Assembly (NCBI RefSeq): GCF_034932185.1
Contig: NZ_JAYGHW010000090.1
Coordinates: 132,709 to 196,708 of the forward strand
Length of the DNA: 64,000 bases
From: Spirulina sp034932185
Lineage (GTDB): Bacteria; Cyanobacteriota; Cyanobacteriia; Cyanobacteriales; Spirulinaceae
Reading direction: 5' to 3'
Part shown: piece by piece, positions 33,678 through 42,487 of the stretch
Layout: each line of letters begins with the position of its first letter
Numbering within the stretch: the stretch's first letter is position 1
Notes under the pieces: model-generated
The model's input: the letters and a program-made list of their open reading frames with translations, nothing else
The model's database searches: none
Told to the model about the DNA's origin: nothing
Made by a program: the position numbers and the translations under genes

Positions 33678-34940
33678 ATGTCCAACTTTGCCATTCGTGT
33701 GGAAAATCTGGGTAAAAAGTATCTGCTGAACCATCGGCCGGATCGCGATCACTATGCGTTACGGTATGCGATGGCTAATGGCGTTAAACAGTGGAGGAAA
33801 CGACTGTTACATCCCCGGCAAAGGATTGCTCATCCTGAAATTGAGGAGTTTTGGGCCCTACAGGATTTATCCTGTGAGATTCAACAAGGCGATCGCGTTG
33901 GTATTGTTGGCCGTAACGGAGCCGGAAAATCTACCCTCCTGAAAATCCTCAGCCGCATCACCGAACCCACTACCGGACGAATTACGCTCAAGGGTAGAGT
34001 CGCGAGTTTATTAGAAGTGGGGACTGGATTTCATCCTGAACTGACTGGACGAGAAAATATCTATTTAAATGGTTCAATTTTAGGCATGACTCGCCGAGAA
34101 ATCGAGCGAAAATTTGATGAAATTGTTGCCTTTGCTGAAATTGAAAAATTCCTAGACACTCCCGTTAAACGCTATTCTTCTGGAATGTATGTGCGTTTAG
34201 CCTTTGCTGTTGCTGCCCATTTAGAACCAGAAATTTTAGTAATCGATGAAGTTTTAGCGGTAGGAGATGCGGAATTCCAGAAAAAATGTCTAGGTAAAAT
34301 GGAAACCGTGGGTAAAGATGGCAGAACCGTGATTTTTGTCAGCCATCAAATGGGAATGATTAATCAACTGTGTAACCATGCATTCTGGTTGCATCATGGA
34401 GTTTTAATTCAACAAGGTTCACCTCAAAATATTATCAATGCTTATCTTGAATCCTTAAACAAAGGGGGTAGTAATTGTTTTATGTCTCAATCTTCTTTGA
34501 CAAACAAGGAAGTTTATATTTTTAGTGCTGAAACGGTTAATGAGTTGGGAGAACCTCAAAAACAATTCGCACACAATGAAGCTATTTGTTTAAAAAGTCG
34601 AATCAGGGCATTAAGTTGGGTTAGGAATACTAACTTTTGCTTGGTTTTAAGTGATCGACAAGGGCGAAAGATTTTGACATCAGAATACCCATTAGATAAA
34701 ATCGGATTAAAAATAGAAGAATTTGATTTAATCTTTCGGATTCCTTCCAACTTTTTACAGCCGAATTCTTATCATTTTGGTTTATATCTTCATGTTCCCA
34801 ATGTGCGTCATCTTGAAAGCATTTCGGATGTGTGTGCATTTACAATTTTAGATTTTGGTTCGGATTTTTCTATGTATAATGAAGATGTTGATAGAGGCTG
34901 TGTATTTGCTACATTTTGTGAATGGCAAGTCAATGTTTAA
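33678..34940 (+). CDS. Polysaccharide-export ABC transporter ATPase (Wzt-like)
   Basis: A 420-residue protein. The ATPase domain has Walker A GRNGAGKST (about 77-85), signature YSSGMYVRLAFAVA, Walker B EILVIDEVLAVGD and switch His in FVSHQMG, matching the O-antigen/teichoic acid exporters Wzt, RfbE and TagH. A C-terminal domain of about 170 residues resembles the Wzt carbohydrate-binding beta-sandwich (LVLSDRQGRKILTSEYP). ATG 33678 is used; the frame upstream relies on TTG. The permease partner (Wzm) is not in the window, which is unusual. A methyltransferase and glycosyltransferase follow, consistent with glycan capping and export. Confidence 0.88.
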   Translation: MSNFAIRVENLGKKYLLNHRPDRDHYALRYAMANGVKQWRKRLLHPRQRIAHPEIEEFWALQDLSCEIQQGDRVGIVGRNGAGKSTLLKILSRITEPTTGRITLKGRVASLLEVGTGFHPELTGRENIYLNGSILGMTRREIERKFDEIVAFAEIEKFLDTPVKRYSSGMYVRLAFAVAAHLEPEILVIDEVLAVGDAEFQKKCLGKMETVGKDGRTVIFVSHQMGMINQLCNHAFWLHHGVLIQQGSPQNIINAYLESLNKGGSNCFMSQSSLTNKEVYIFSAETVNELGEPQKQFAHNEAICLKSRIRALSWVRNTNFCLVLSDRQGRKILTSEYPLDKIGLKIEEFDLIFRIPSNFLQPNSYHFGLYLHVPNVRHLESISDVCAFTILDFGSDFSMYNEDVDRGCVFATFCEWQVNV

Positions 34941-35036
34941 TTCCTCATCTCCCAAAGAGACCGATTGGCGCTAAAATGCATCTCATTATTTGAAAAACCG
35001 CTATAGCGTAATACTCAAAAATAATGCAACAAAACC

Positions 35037-35930
35037 ATGGTAGACTTTGATTTTAGAAATTTTTCCGCTGAAGAACAGCATACTTTAAATGATTTGTTAC
35101 AAAAAATTTCCCATCGTCCTTTAGAATTAACTGATATTTGGTATCTCATGGATCAAGTTTGGGATGAATTAGGTTGTGACAATAGGTTTTTAGATGCAGA
35201 GAATCTCAAAGCATTTTATCAACATCCGATCTGGTTACTGAATGGGTTATTTACAGAAACCGACCCTGTTTCTGTGCAACATCGTAATGCCATCGCTGAT
35301 TGGGTAGGGCAAAATTCTGACATTACCAGAATTTTGGACTTTGGAGGAGGAAGTGGTGTAATTGCTCGCTTCATTATCCAAGTGAATCCCCAGCAGCGAG
35401 TAGATATTTATGAACCCTATCCCCATCCTTATTTTATGCAAAAATCCCAAATTTTCCCGCAGATTCAATTTATTGAGTATTGTCGGGAAACATATGATTG
35501 CTTAATTAGTACTGATGTTTTAGAGCATACAGATGATCCATTAAAATTGCTTGCTGAGATGATTTCACAGGTGCGCAATCAAGGATGGTTAATCCTTGCC
35601 AATTGTTTTCTTCCCGTGATAAAATGTCATATTCCTACAACCTTTCATTTACATTATACCTTCAATCAATTTGCAAACCAAATGGGGCTTAAGTACCTCG
35701 GAGAATGTGCAGGAGGTCATGGCGCTATTTATCAAAAAGTTGCTGACATTGCCTTAGATTGGGAAAAATTGCGTCGTCTGGAACAACGCTCTCAAAAAGC
35801 TTATAACTTTCGTCAAAAATATCAAAATTTTGTAAACCCTGCTTCTCTTCGCCTCCAGTATTGGCTCAAACACCCCCTAGAAACAGGGAAAAAATTACTA
35901 TCGAAACTGAAAAACTACAGGAAAATATAA
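35037..35930 (+). CDS. Class I SAM-dependent methyltransferase
   Basis: A 297-residue protein. Motif I is ILDFGGGSGVIARFI, followed by VDIYEPYPHPYF (motif II acidic residue) and CLISTDVLEHTDDPLKLL (motif IV with the VLEH pattern common in sugar or lipid O-methyltransferases). It lies between a Wzt-like ATPase and a glycosyltransferase on the same strand, so methylation of a surface glycan is likely. The 3' end overlaps the frame, but not the preferred start, of the next gene. Confidence 0.8.
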   Translation: MVDFDFRNFSAEEQHTLNDLLQKISHRPLELTDIWYLMDQVWDELGCDNRFLDAENLKAFYQHPIWLLNGLFTETDPVSVQHRNAIADWVGQNSDITRILDFGGGSGVIARFIIQVNPQQRVDIYEPYPHPYFMQKSQIFPQIQFIEYCRETYDCLISTDVLEHTDDPLKLLAEMISQVRNQGWLILANCFLPVIKCHIPTTFHLHYTFNQFANQMGLKYLGECAGGHGAIYQKVADIALDWEKLRRLEQRSQKAYNFRQKYQNFVNPASLRLQYWLKHPLETGKKLLSKLKNYRKI

Positions 35931-35938
35931 GTGATATC

Positions 35939-37183
35939 ATGGTCAAAGTTCTACATATTAATCAATCGGATATCATGGGAGGAGCTGGTATTGCAGCTTA
36001 TCGTCTCCATCAAGGTTTGTTGCAGGGGGGGGTAGATTCTCGTTTATTGGTCGGGGAGGCCAAGCTGGGGGGCGATCGCATTGCTACGGTATCTCGTCGT
36101 CTCAAGATAGAAAACCAATTATCTCGTATTAATCGACGATTTAGCCTTAATTATCTTAACATCATCAGCAGTTTTGAAATCCCCAATCATCAATTTTATA
36201 AACAGGCTGAGATTCTTAATTTTCATAACCTTCACACCGGCTATTTCAATTATTTAGCGCTCCCTCATCTCACCCGTGAAAAGCCTGCGGTGTGGACGCT
36301 TCACGATATGTGGAGTTTGACGGGACATTGTGCCTATAGTTATGATTGCGATCGCTGGCAGATCGGCTGTGGTCATTGTCCCTATCCCCAAGAATATCCT
36401 GAAATTAGCCGAGATAACACCAATTGGGAATGGAAACTGAAGCAATGGCTATATCAGCGGTCTAATTTAACCATTGTTACCCCTAGTCATTGGTTAGGTG
36501 AACAAGTCAAGCAAAGTCTCTTAAAACACTGTTCTATTGCAGTGATTCCCTATGGCATTGACTTGGAAGTATATCAGCCAATTTCTACTGCTCTTGCCCG
36601 TACTGCCTTAGGAATTAATCACTATAAAAATGTCCTGTTATTTGGTGTAGAAAATCTAACTTATCGCCGTAAAGGTGGAGATTTATTACTCAAAGCTCTG
36701 CATCACTTACCCAACAGTTTTAAGCAAGAAACTATCTTGATTACATTCGGTAATTCTGGTAATCAAATTACTCAACGGGTGGGGATTACAGTTTTAAATC
36801 TGGGCTATTTAGAAAGTGATCGACTCAAAGCATTAAGTTATTCATCTGCTGATTTAACCCTATTTCCTACCCGTGCCGATAATTTACCGCTTGTTTTACA
36901 AGAAAGTTTAGCCTGCGCTACTCCCGCGATCTCTTTTGATGTTGGGGGTGTGGGAGAGTTAATTCAATCAGGGATAACGGGATACCTGGCAGAGCCGGAA
37001 AATGTAGAACAGTTTACTCAAGGTATTTTGGATTTGTTAAGTAGTCCTAGTCTAATGCAAAAAATGTCGCAAAACTGTCGTCAATTAGCAGAAACAAAGT
37101 ATGGTTTAACCCAACAATCTCAGCAGTATAAAAAATTATACAATCAAGTATTAAGCCAGTTTAACTCACTTTCCGCAGGTTGA
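35939..37183 (+). CDS. Family 4 glycosyltransferase
   Basis: A 414-residue GT-B enzyme. It starts VKVLHINQSDIMGGAGIAAY with the GT4 glycine loop. WTLHDMWSLTGHCAYSYDCDRW and a Cys-rich turn (CGHCPYPQEYPE) are typical of a GT4 subgroup in surface-polysaccharide loci. The donor-binding region is PLVLQESLACATPAISFDVGGVGE (donor motif E-x-LAC-x-TP). ATG 35939 is preferred over 35861, which lies inside the methyltransferase gene. It probably adds a sugar to an exported glycan. Confidence 0.88.
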   Translation: MVKVLHINQSDIMGGAGIAAYRLHQGLLQGGVDSRLLVGEAKLGGDRIATVSRRLKIENQLSRINRRFSLNYLNIISSFEIPNHQFYKQAEILNFHNLHTGYFNYLALPHLTREKPAVWTLHDMWSLTGHCAYSYDCDRWQIGCGHCPYPQEYPEISRDNTNWEWKLKQWLYQRSNLTIVTPSHWLGEQVKQSLLKHCSIAVIPYGIDLEVYQPISTALARTALGINHYKNVLLFGVENLTYRRKGGDLLLKALHHLPNSFKQETILITFGNSGNQITQRVGITVLNLGYLESDRLKALSYSSADLTLFPTRADNLPLVLQESLACATPAISFDVGGVGELIQSGITGYLAEPENVEQFTQGILDLLSSPSLMQKMSQNCRQLAETKYGLTQQSQQYKKLYNQVLSQFNSLSAG

Positions 37184-37256
37184 CATTTTTACTGTGTATT
37201 GTCAAGCGAAATTGCTGTTTTAAGCATTAGATCCTCAAGGAAGATGTCAGCTTCAC

Positions 37257-39923
37257 TTATGTCCGATTATTTGAGATTATTGTGGCGAAATGTTCGAGGA
37301 GGAGGCGGTGGATAAAAATGTAGCCACCACCGACTTTTTGCAGCAAAATTAAGCGGGTGGCGGTGTCAAGAAATTGGGCTAAATTCCAGGGGAGGGAGCC
37401 ATCAAGATAGAGGAGAAGGCGTAACATAAAATGCTGTAAACAGGCAATTCCGGCGGGAGAAGCCCAGCCGAAAATTAACCCCACCGTTACCCCTACCAAC
37501 AGGGGTAAGCCTAAAAATCCGGCAACAATCGTGAGGGTGACAACACCAATGAGGGCAAAAAAGGCGGTGTAGCGGAGGGATTGGAAAATGCCTTGATTGG
37601 GGATGGTGCTGGTGGGAATACTACCCCCGGATAATCCCTGTAATAAAATATAGATAATCCCTGTACCCAAGCCACATAATCCATAAAGAAAGGTTTCCCA
37701 AACTGTGCGCGTCCAACCGAGGGTAAAGCCAAAAATGACATAGGCAAACATTGATAAAATCATCACTAAAAGGCCAATTTGTAAGCCGAGTTTGAGATTC
37801 GCTTTGGCTTTGCGACTAGACCACCGGATCAGATCGACGGGTTCGATGGGATGCTCCCGTAGCCCGAACGTGAAGGCGAGGGTGAAGCCGCCGCCGATGC
37901 CGAGGATAATGGCGGCATTCACGCCAGCGGCAGGGCTGATCAACAGGCCCAAGTTGACCCCGGCTCCTAACCCGGCGATCGCCGTCCCCAATAATCCCAC
38001 CCCCAAGGTATAGGCCCACCGTTTCCAGGGGCGATGGGTACGCTGGCGCGGATCGCACCAGGTCGGCTGCATCTGTTCAATGAAAAAGACGGTTTGTGAA
38101 TCCCTTTGCATTTGCCGGGCGAGGCGGGCCAAACTGTAGCGGAGCCGTTGGGGGCTATAGGGTAAGCGTCCGCTATGGCGGTTGAGCATCCGTTCAATAT
38201 AGGTGTTGAAGAGATCGGTGCGTAGGGTTGTGGCATCGAGGCCGCGCTGTTGGAAATGTTCAGCGGGGAGATCTCGGTAGGCGAGGGTGATAATACTGAG
38301 CATCAGGGGGGATTGGGCTAGGGCCTGCAAGGCGGGATCGGTTTCGAGCCAATCACTCACCACCGTTAGCCCTGCGCCGTAGCCTTGGAGGTATTGGCGA
38401 ATTTGGGGCAATGTGAGGGGTTGGAGACTGACCGCTGCTTGGAGTCGTAGCCGTTCCCCCAAGTTGAAATAATCGGTGACGCGGCAACAGACGACTAATT
38501 CCGTTTGACCATAATCGGTGATGAATTGGTTAATGGCAGCGACACAGGGCGATCGCACCTCCGCCCGCACCTCATCCAAACCATCGAGCAATAACAGCAG
38601 GGCTTGATTTTTCACCCAATCCCGGCCAATGGAGGGGGCAACTTGATATTGCCGTTGTAATTCCTGAATCACCCAAGCCCCTAGGGTTTGCTTGCCCCGC
38701 CAGGAGGAGAGGTTGAGGACGACGGGGATCAGGGCTTGGGGATGGGTTGCGGCTTGATCGAGGAGATCCCGCGCCAGTTCTAATAATGTCGTTGTTTTCC
38801 CCGCTCCCGGCTCTCCTAAAATCAACAGCGTCCGCCCCGTTCCCAATTGGGCGAACCGATCCGCGACGCTTTCCCCGGTAATCAGCCTTTCCTCCCTTTC
38901 GGCCCCCTGCCACACCACGCCCCAAGGCCGGGCGAGGGCTTTGCTTTCTTCCCTCAGGCCCAATTCCAACAGAACGCGGCCATGGAGCGATCGCTCCAAT
39001 ACCCCTTTCACCCAAAAATTCCGCACCTTATTGAGCAAAATCTCGCGGTTGCGGTCTTGGCTCACTGGGGGGCGCGGGGGGGATTGGGTGGTGACGGCGA
39101 GGGCGGACATGGGGATTGTGGGGGTATCGCGGTGGGGGGGTGGGGTCGTGCCGGTGAGGGATGCGAGGGCGGTGGCGGCGTTGGGATAGCGATCGCCCCC
39201 CTGGATTTGGATGCACCGTTTTAGCACCGTGGCCAAGGGTTCCCCCAAGGGTAAGGATTCCAGGAGGGGCAAGCGTTGAGCGGGGGAGAGGCGATCGGGT
39301 CTTGTCCCCGTCAGGGCTTCAAGGGCAATCATCCCCAAAGCAAAAAGATCGCTACTATATTGCGGTTGTCCCGCCTGTTGTTCGGCGGGCATATAACCCG
39401 GCGTACCGATGCCAATCGTAATGTTGCGTTGGGGTGTGAAGGCCTTCACCGCACCAAAGTCAATCAGCATCAATCGCCCGTCCTGCCGTCGTCGCATCAA
39501 GTTACTGGGTTTCAGGTCGCGATGAATCACCCCTTGATCATGGACAAAGGCCAGAACCGTTAAAACCTCCCTGACCATCGTTTCCACTGCTGAAGCGGGC
39601 CAAGGTTGCCCCAGTTCTCTCTCTAGGGTGTTGCCCTCAATGTAGTCCTGAACGAGATAGAACCGTCCCGCCGCTTCAAAGTGAGCCAAGAGGCGGGGAA
39701 TTTGGGGATGATCTCCCAATTGGTAGAGAATCTGTGCTTCCTGTTCAAACAAGCGCAGGGCATTACTGGGGCGACTCCCGTCGTGGAGTTCGGGGTGCAG
39801 TTGTTTGACGACACAGGGGGGCAGACCGGGGAGGTGATGATCCAGGGCGAGATAGGTTTGCCCAAAACCCCCTTGGCTCAAAGGTTCCCGCAATTCATAC
39901 CGGCCCACTAACAGTTCACCCAT
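37257..39923 (-). CDS. Ser/Thr protein kinase fused to NACHT NTPase and membrane domain
   Basis: An 888-residue protein. Residues 1-260 form a Hanks-type kinase: glycine loop LSQGGFGQTY, catalytic Lys near 40 (VVKQL), HRDLKPSN and IDFGAVKAF, with GTPGYMPAEQ as activation segment. A NACHT NTPase follows: Walker A GEPGAGKTT (about 370), Walker B LLLLLDGLDEV, then VVCCRVTDY. The last ~230 residues contain several hydrophobic helices (GTAIAGLGAGVNLGLLISP and others), so the C-terminus is membrane-embedded. Cyanobacteria carry many kinase-NACHT proteins; a stress or defence sensor is plausible. Both catalytic domains look intact. Confidence 0.88.
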   Translation of the reverse strand: MGELLVGRYELREPLSQGGFGQTYLALDHHLPGLPPCVVKQLHPELHDGSRPSNALRLFEQEAQILYQLGDHPQIPRLLAHFEAAGRFYLVQDYIEGNTLERELGQPWPASAVETMVREVLTVLAFVHDQGVIHRDLKPSNLMRRRQDGRLMLIDFGAVKAFTPQRNITIGIGTPGYMPAEQQAGQPQYSSDLFALGMIALEALTGTRPDRLSPAQRLPLLESLPLGEPLATVLKRCIQIQGGDRYPNAATALASLTGTTPPPHRDTPTIPMSALAVTTQSPPRPPVSQDRNREILLNKVRNFWVKGVLERSLHGRVLLELGLREESKALARPWGVVWQGAEREERLITGESVADRFAQLGTGRTLLILGEPGAGKTTTLLELARDLLDQAATHPQALIPVVLNLSSWRGKQTLGAWVIQELQRQYQVAPSIGRDWVKNQALLLLLDGLDEVRAEVRSPCVAAINQFITDYGQTELVVCCRVTDYFNLGERLRLQAAVSLQPLTLPQIRQYLQGYGAGLTVVSDWLETDPALQALAQSPLMLSIITLAYRDLPAEHFQQRGLDATTLRTDLFNTYIERMLNRHSGRLPYSPQRLRYSLARLARQMQRDSQTVFFIEQMQPTWCDPRQRTHRPWKRWAYTLGVGLLGTAIAGLGAGVNLGLLISPAAGVNAAIILGIGGGFTLAFTFGLREHPIEPVDLIRWSSRKAKANLKLGLQIGLLVMILSMFAYVIFGFTLGWTRTVWETFLYGLCGLGTGIIYILLQGLSGGSIPTSTIPNQGIFQSLRYTAFFALIGVVTLTIVAGFLGLPLLVGVTVGLIFGWASPAGIACLQHFMLRLLLYLDGSLPWNLAQFLDTATRLILLQKVGGGYIFIHRLLLEHFATIISNNRT

Positions 39924-40104
39924 GGTTCAGGTGGATCCTCAATCGTATTGATTTTAATGGTAGCTGTCCTTGGTGCCAGGAGTGAGGGTTGAGGAGTGAG
40001 GAAGAATAATTCACTGAACTCTCTTCTCACTGCTCTATCCTCTTTCTTCTCTCTCCAGGCATAATGGGGATGATCATGCAATTTCACAATCCAGGAGTAA
40101 CGCT

Positions 40105-41844
40105 ATGTCTCGGTTGCTGGTGACGCAATATCAAGCGGAGCTTGAGAAAATCATGCGCTATGGGGGTTCTCGCAAGGAGACGAGTATTCGCAATGCGTTT
40201 GAGCGGTTGTTGAATGATTATTGTCGGCCGCGCAATTATTTATTAATTCCGGAGTTGGATTATAAGACGCGGTTAAATACGACGGTTTTCCCGGATGGGA
40301 CGGTTAAGGATGCGATTCGGTTGGAGCATGGTTGGTGGGAGAGTAAGGATCAATACGATAATTTGGATTTAGAGATTGAGAAGAAGTTTGAGAAGGGTTA
40401 TCCCGATGAAAATATTTTGTTTGAGGATTCGCAGACGGCGGTTTTGATTCAGCATGGCCAGGAGGTGGCGCGGGTCTCGATGGGGGATGCGGAGGGGTTG
40501 GATCATGTGTTGAATGTGTTTGTCGATTATGAGCGGCCGGAGGTGCGGGATTTTCGGGCGGCGATTACGCAGTTTAAGGAGGATATTCCCCACATTTTGG
40601 AGGTGTTGCGGGGGATGATTGGGGAGCAGGAGGGGGAAAATGAGGCGTTTCGGGAGCGGCGGGATGGGTTTTTGGCGGTTTGTCGTCAGTCGATTAATCC
40701 GGAGATTGAGGTTTTTGATGTTCATGAGATGTTGATTCAGCATATTTTGACGGAGGATATTTTTAGTAATATTTTCCATGAGTCGCAGTTTCACCGGGAG
40801 AATAATATTGCGCGGGAGTTGTTGGCGATTATTGAGACGTTTTTTACGGGGGCGACGCGGCGGAATACGTTACGGGGGATTGAGCATTATTATGCGGTGA
40901 TCCGGCGGAAGTCGGAAAATATTGTCAATCACCATGAGAAGCAGAAGTTTTTGAAGGCGATTTATGAGAATTTTTACAGGGCTTATAATCCGAAGGCGGC
41001 GGATCGGTTGGGGATTGTTTATACGCCGAATGAGATTGTGCGGTTTATGATTGAGGGTGCGGATCATTTGGTGTATGAGCATTTTGGGAAGTTGTTGAGT
41101 GATCCGGGGGTGGAGATTTTGGATCCTTGTACGGGGACGGGTACTTATGTGACGGAGTTGATTGAGTATTTACCGGCGGATAAGTTGGAGCATAAGTATA
41201 AGCATGAGATTCATTGTAATGAGTTGGCAATTTTGCCTTATTACATTGCGAATTTGAATATTGAGTTTACCTATGCTCAAAAGATGGGAACTTATGAGGA
41301 GTTTAAGAATATTTGTTTGGTGGATACGTTGGATCATTGTGGGTTTGGGGGAAAGCAGTTTGATTTGTTTGCGATGAGTGTACAGAATACGGCACGGATT
41401 CAGAATCAAAATGATAAGAAAATTTCGGTAATCATTGGTAATCCGCCCTATAATGCCCATCAGGAAAATTTTAATCAACGCAATGCGAATCGGTTTTACA
41501 AGGAGATTGACAAGGCGATCAAGGATTCTTACATTAAGGAGGGGACGGCACAAAATCAAATTGTGGTTTATGATATGTACACGCGCTTTTTCCGCTGGGC
41601 ATCGGATCGCCTAGGTGAAAAGGGCTTGATTGCGTTTATCACGAATCGCTCATTTATCAATTCCAAAACTTTTGATGGTTTCCGTAAATGTCTGGAGCGT
41701 GATTTTGATTATGTGTACATTGTCGATACGCAATCCGATGTGAGGAATAATCCGAAAATTTCCGGTACAAAGAATAATGTTTTTGGTATTCAAGCCGGAA
41801 TTGCTGTAATGTTTTTAGTGCGTAATCGCAAGGAAAAAAAGTGA
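40105..41844 (+). CDS. Type ISP/IIG restriction-modification enzyme, N-terminal part (nuclease and methyltransferase)
   Basis: 579 residues. The N-terminal segment has a PD-(D/E)xK-like core: FPDGTVKDAI (Asp 64) then HGWWESKD (E79-x-K81). A helical linker leads to an N6-adenine methyltransferase with motif I DPCTGTGTY (about 340-348) and catalytic motif NPPY (446-449). The protein stops right after GIAVMFLVRNRKEKK, where intact homologues continue into the recognition domain; that part follows 640 bp downstream. SD AGGAGT is at 40092-40097. The TGA stop overlaps the ATG of the antitoxin gene. It would act with the downstream half as two chains, if it is still active. Confidence 0.82.
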   Translation: MSRLLVTQYQAELEKIMRYGGSRKETSIRNAFERLLNDYCRPRNYLLIPELDYKTRLNTTVFPDGTVKDAIRLEHGWWESKDQYDNLDLEIEKKFEKGYPDENILFEDSQTAVLIQHGQEVARVSMGDAEGLDHVLNVFVDYERPEVRDFRAAITQFKEDIPHILEVLRGMIGEQEGENEAFRERRDGFLAVCRQSINPEIEVFDVHEMLIQHILTEDIFSNIFHESQFHRENNIARELLAIIETFFTGATRRNTLRGIEHYYAVIRRKSENIVNHHEKQKFLKAIYENFYRAYNPKAADRLGIVYTPNEIVRFMIEGADHLVYEHFGKLLSDPGVEILDPCTGTGTYVTELIEYLPADKLEHKYKHEIHCNELAILPYYIANLNIEFTYAQKMGTYEEFKNICLVDTLDHCGFGGKQFDLFAMSVQNTARIQNQNDKKISVIIGNPPYNAHQENFNQRNANRFYKEIDKAIKDSYIKEGTAQNQIVVYDMYTRFFRWASDRLGEKGLIAFITNRSFINSKTFDGFRKCLERDFDYVYIVDTQSDVRNNPKISGTKNNVFGIQAGIAVMFLVRNRKEKK

Positions 41845-42092
41845 TGGAAGCAGTCAAAGAATCGATCAATGTAGATGCAAAAATTCTACAGGCTCTTATG
41901 AAAATGCCGGAACCGCTAAAAGAGGAGGCTTTGAATTATATCGAGTATTTGCTTGAAAAGCATTCAAAAACTAATCTTGAAGTGGAGAAGCCGAAGGAAC
42001 GCCGTTTGGTTGGTTGCATGAAAGGAACTTTTGTTTTACCATTGCCAGATGATTTTGATGATCCCCTTGAAGATTTTGAGGAATATATGTAA
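41844..42092 (+). CDS. Antitoxin of a PIN-toxin module (DUF2281-like)
   Basis: 82 residues. The N-terminal helix region (DAKILQALMKMPEPLKEEAL) resembles DUF2281-type antitoxins, and the acidic tail ends LPLPDDFDDPLEDFEEYM, likely the toxin-binding segment. ATG 41844 overlaps the TGA of the restriction-modification N-half (TGATG), and its TAA shares a base with the ATG of the PIN gene. It would bind and silence the adjacent PIN toxin and repress the operon. Confidence 0.78.
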   Translation: MEAVKESINVDAKILQALMKMPEPLKEEALNYIEYLLEKHSKTNLEVEKPKERRLVGCMKGTFVLPLPDDFDDPLEDFEEYM

Positions 42093-42487
42093 TGAGTACA
42101 ATTTTGCTAGATACTCATGTTTTTATTTGGCTAGTGGAGGATAATTTAAATCTGCCAAATTCTGTTAAAGAAAGAATTGTGGCAACAGATAATATTTTTG
42201 TCAGTATTGCGAGTTTTTGGGAGATTGGCATTAAATTACAAAGGCAAAAAGTTTTCTTGAATTGTGATTTTGATCAAATTGAAGCGATTTTTCTGGCAAC
42301 AGATTTACAATTGCTATCGATTTCTATTGAAGATACAATTCAACAATCCAGCCTACCGTTTTACTTGACTGGCCATAGAGATCCTTTTGATCGAATGATT
42401 ATTTCTCAAGCAATGAATCGATCATGGCCTGTGGTCAGTAAAGATCAAGCGTTTGATGCTTATCCAGTGGAAAGGATATGGGTATGA
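42092..42487 (+). CDS. PIN-domain toxin (VapC-like)
   Basis: 131 residues. PIN features: LLDTHVFIWLVEDN with first Asp (residue 7), IASFWEIGIKLQ with the conserved Glu, and HRDPFDRMIISQA with the following Asp residues. This subgroup pairs with DUF2281-type antitoxins. As a toxin it would be a Mg-dependent RNase. Its TGA overlaps the ATG of the restriction-modification C-half (ATGA). It is AT-rich with no HIP1 site. Confidence 0.88.
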   Translation: MSTILLDTHVFIWLVEDNLNLPNSVKERIVATDNIFVSIASFWEIGIKLQRQKVFLNCDFDQIEAIFLATDLQLLSISIEDTIQQSSLPFYLTGHRDPFDRMIISQAMNRSWPVVSKDQAFDAYPVERIWV

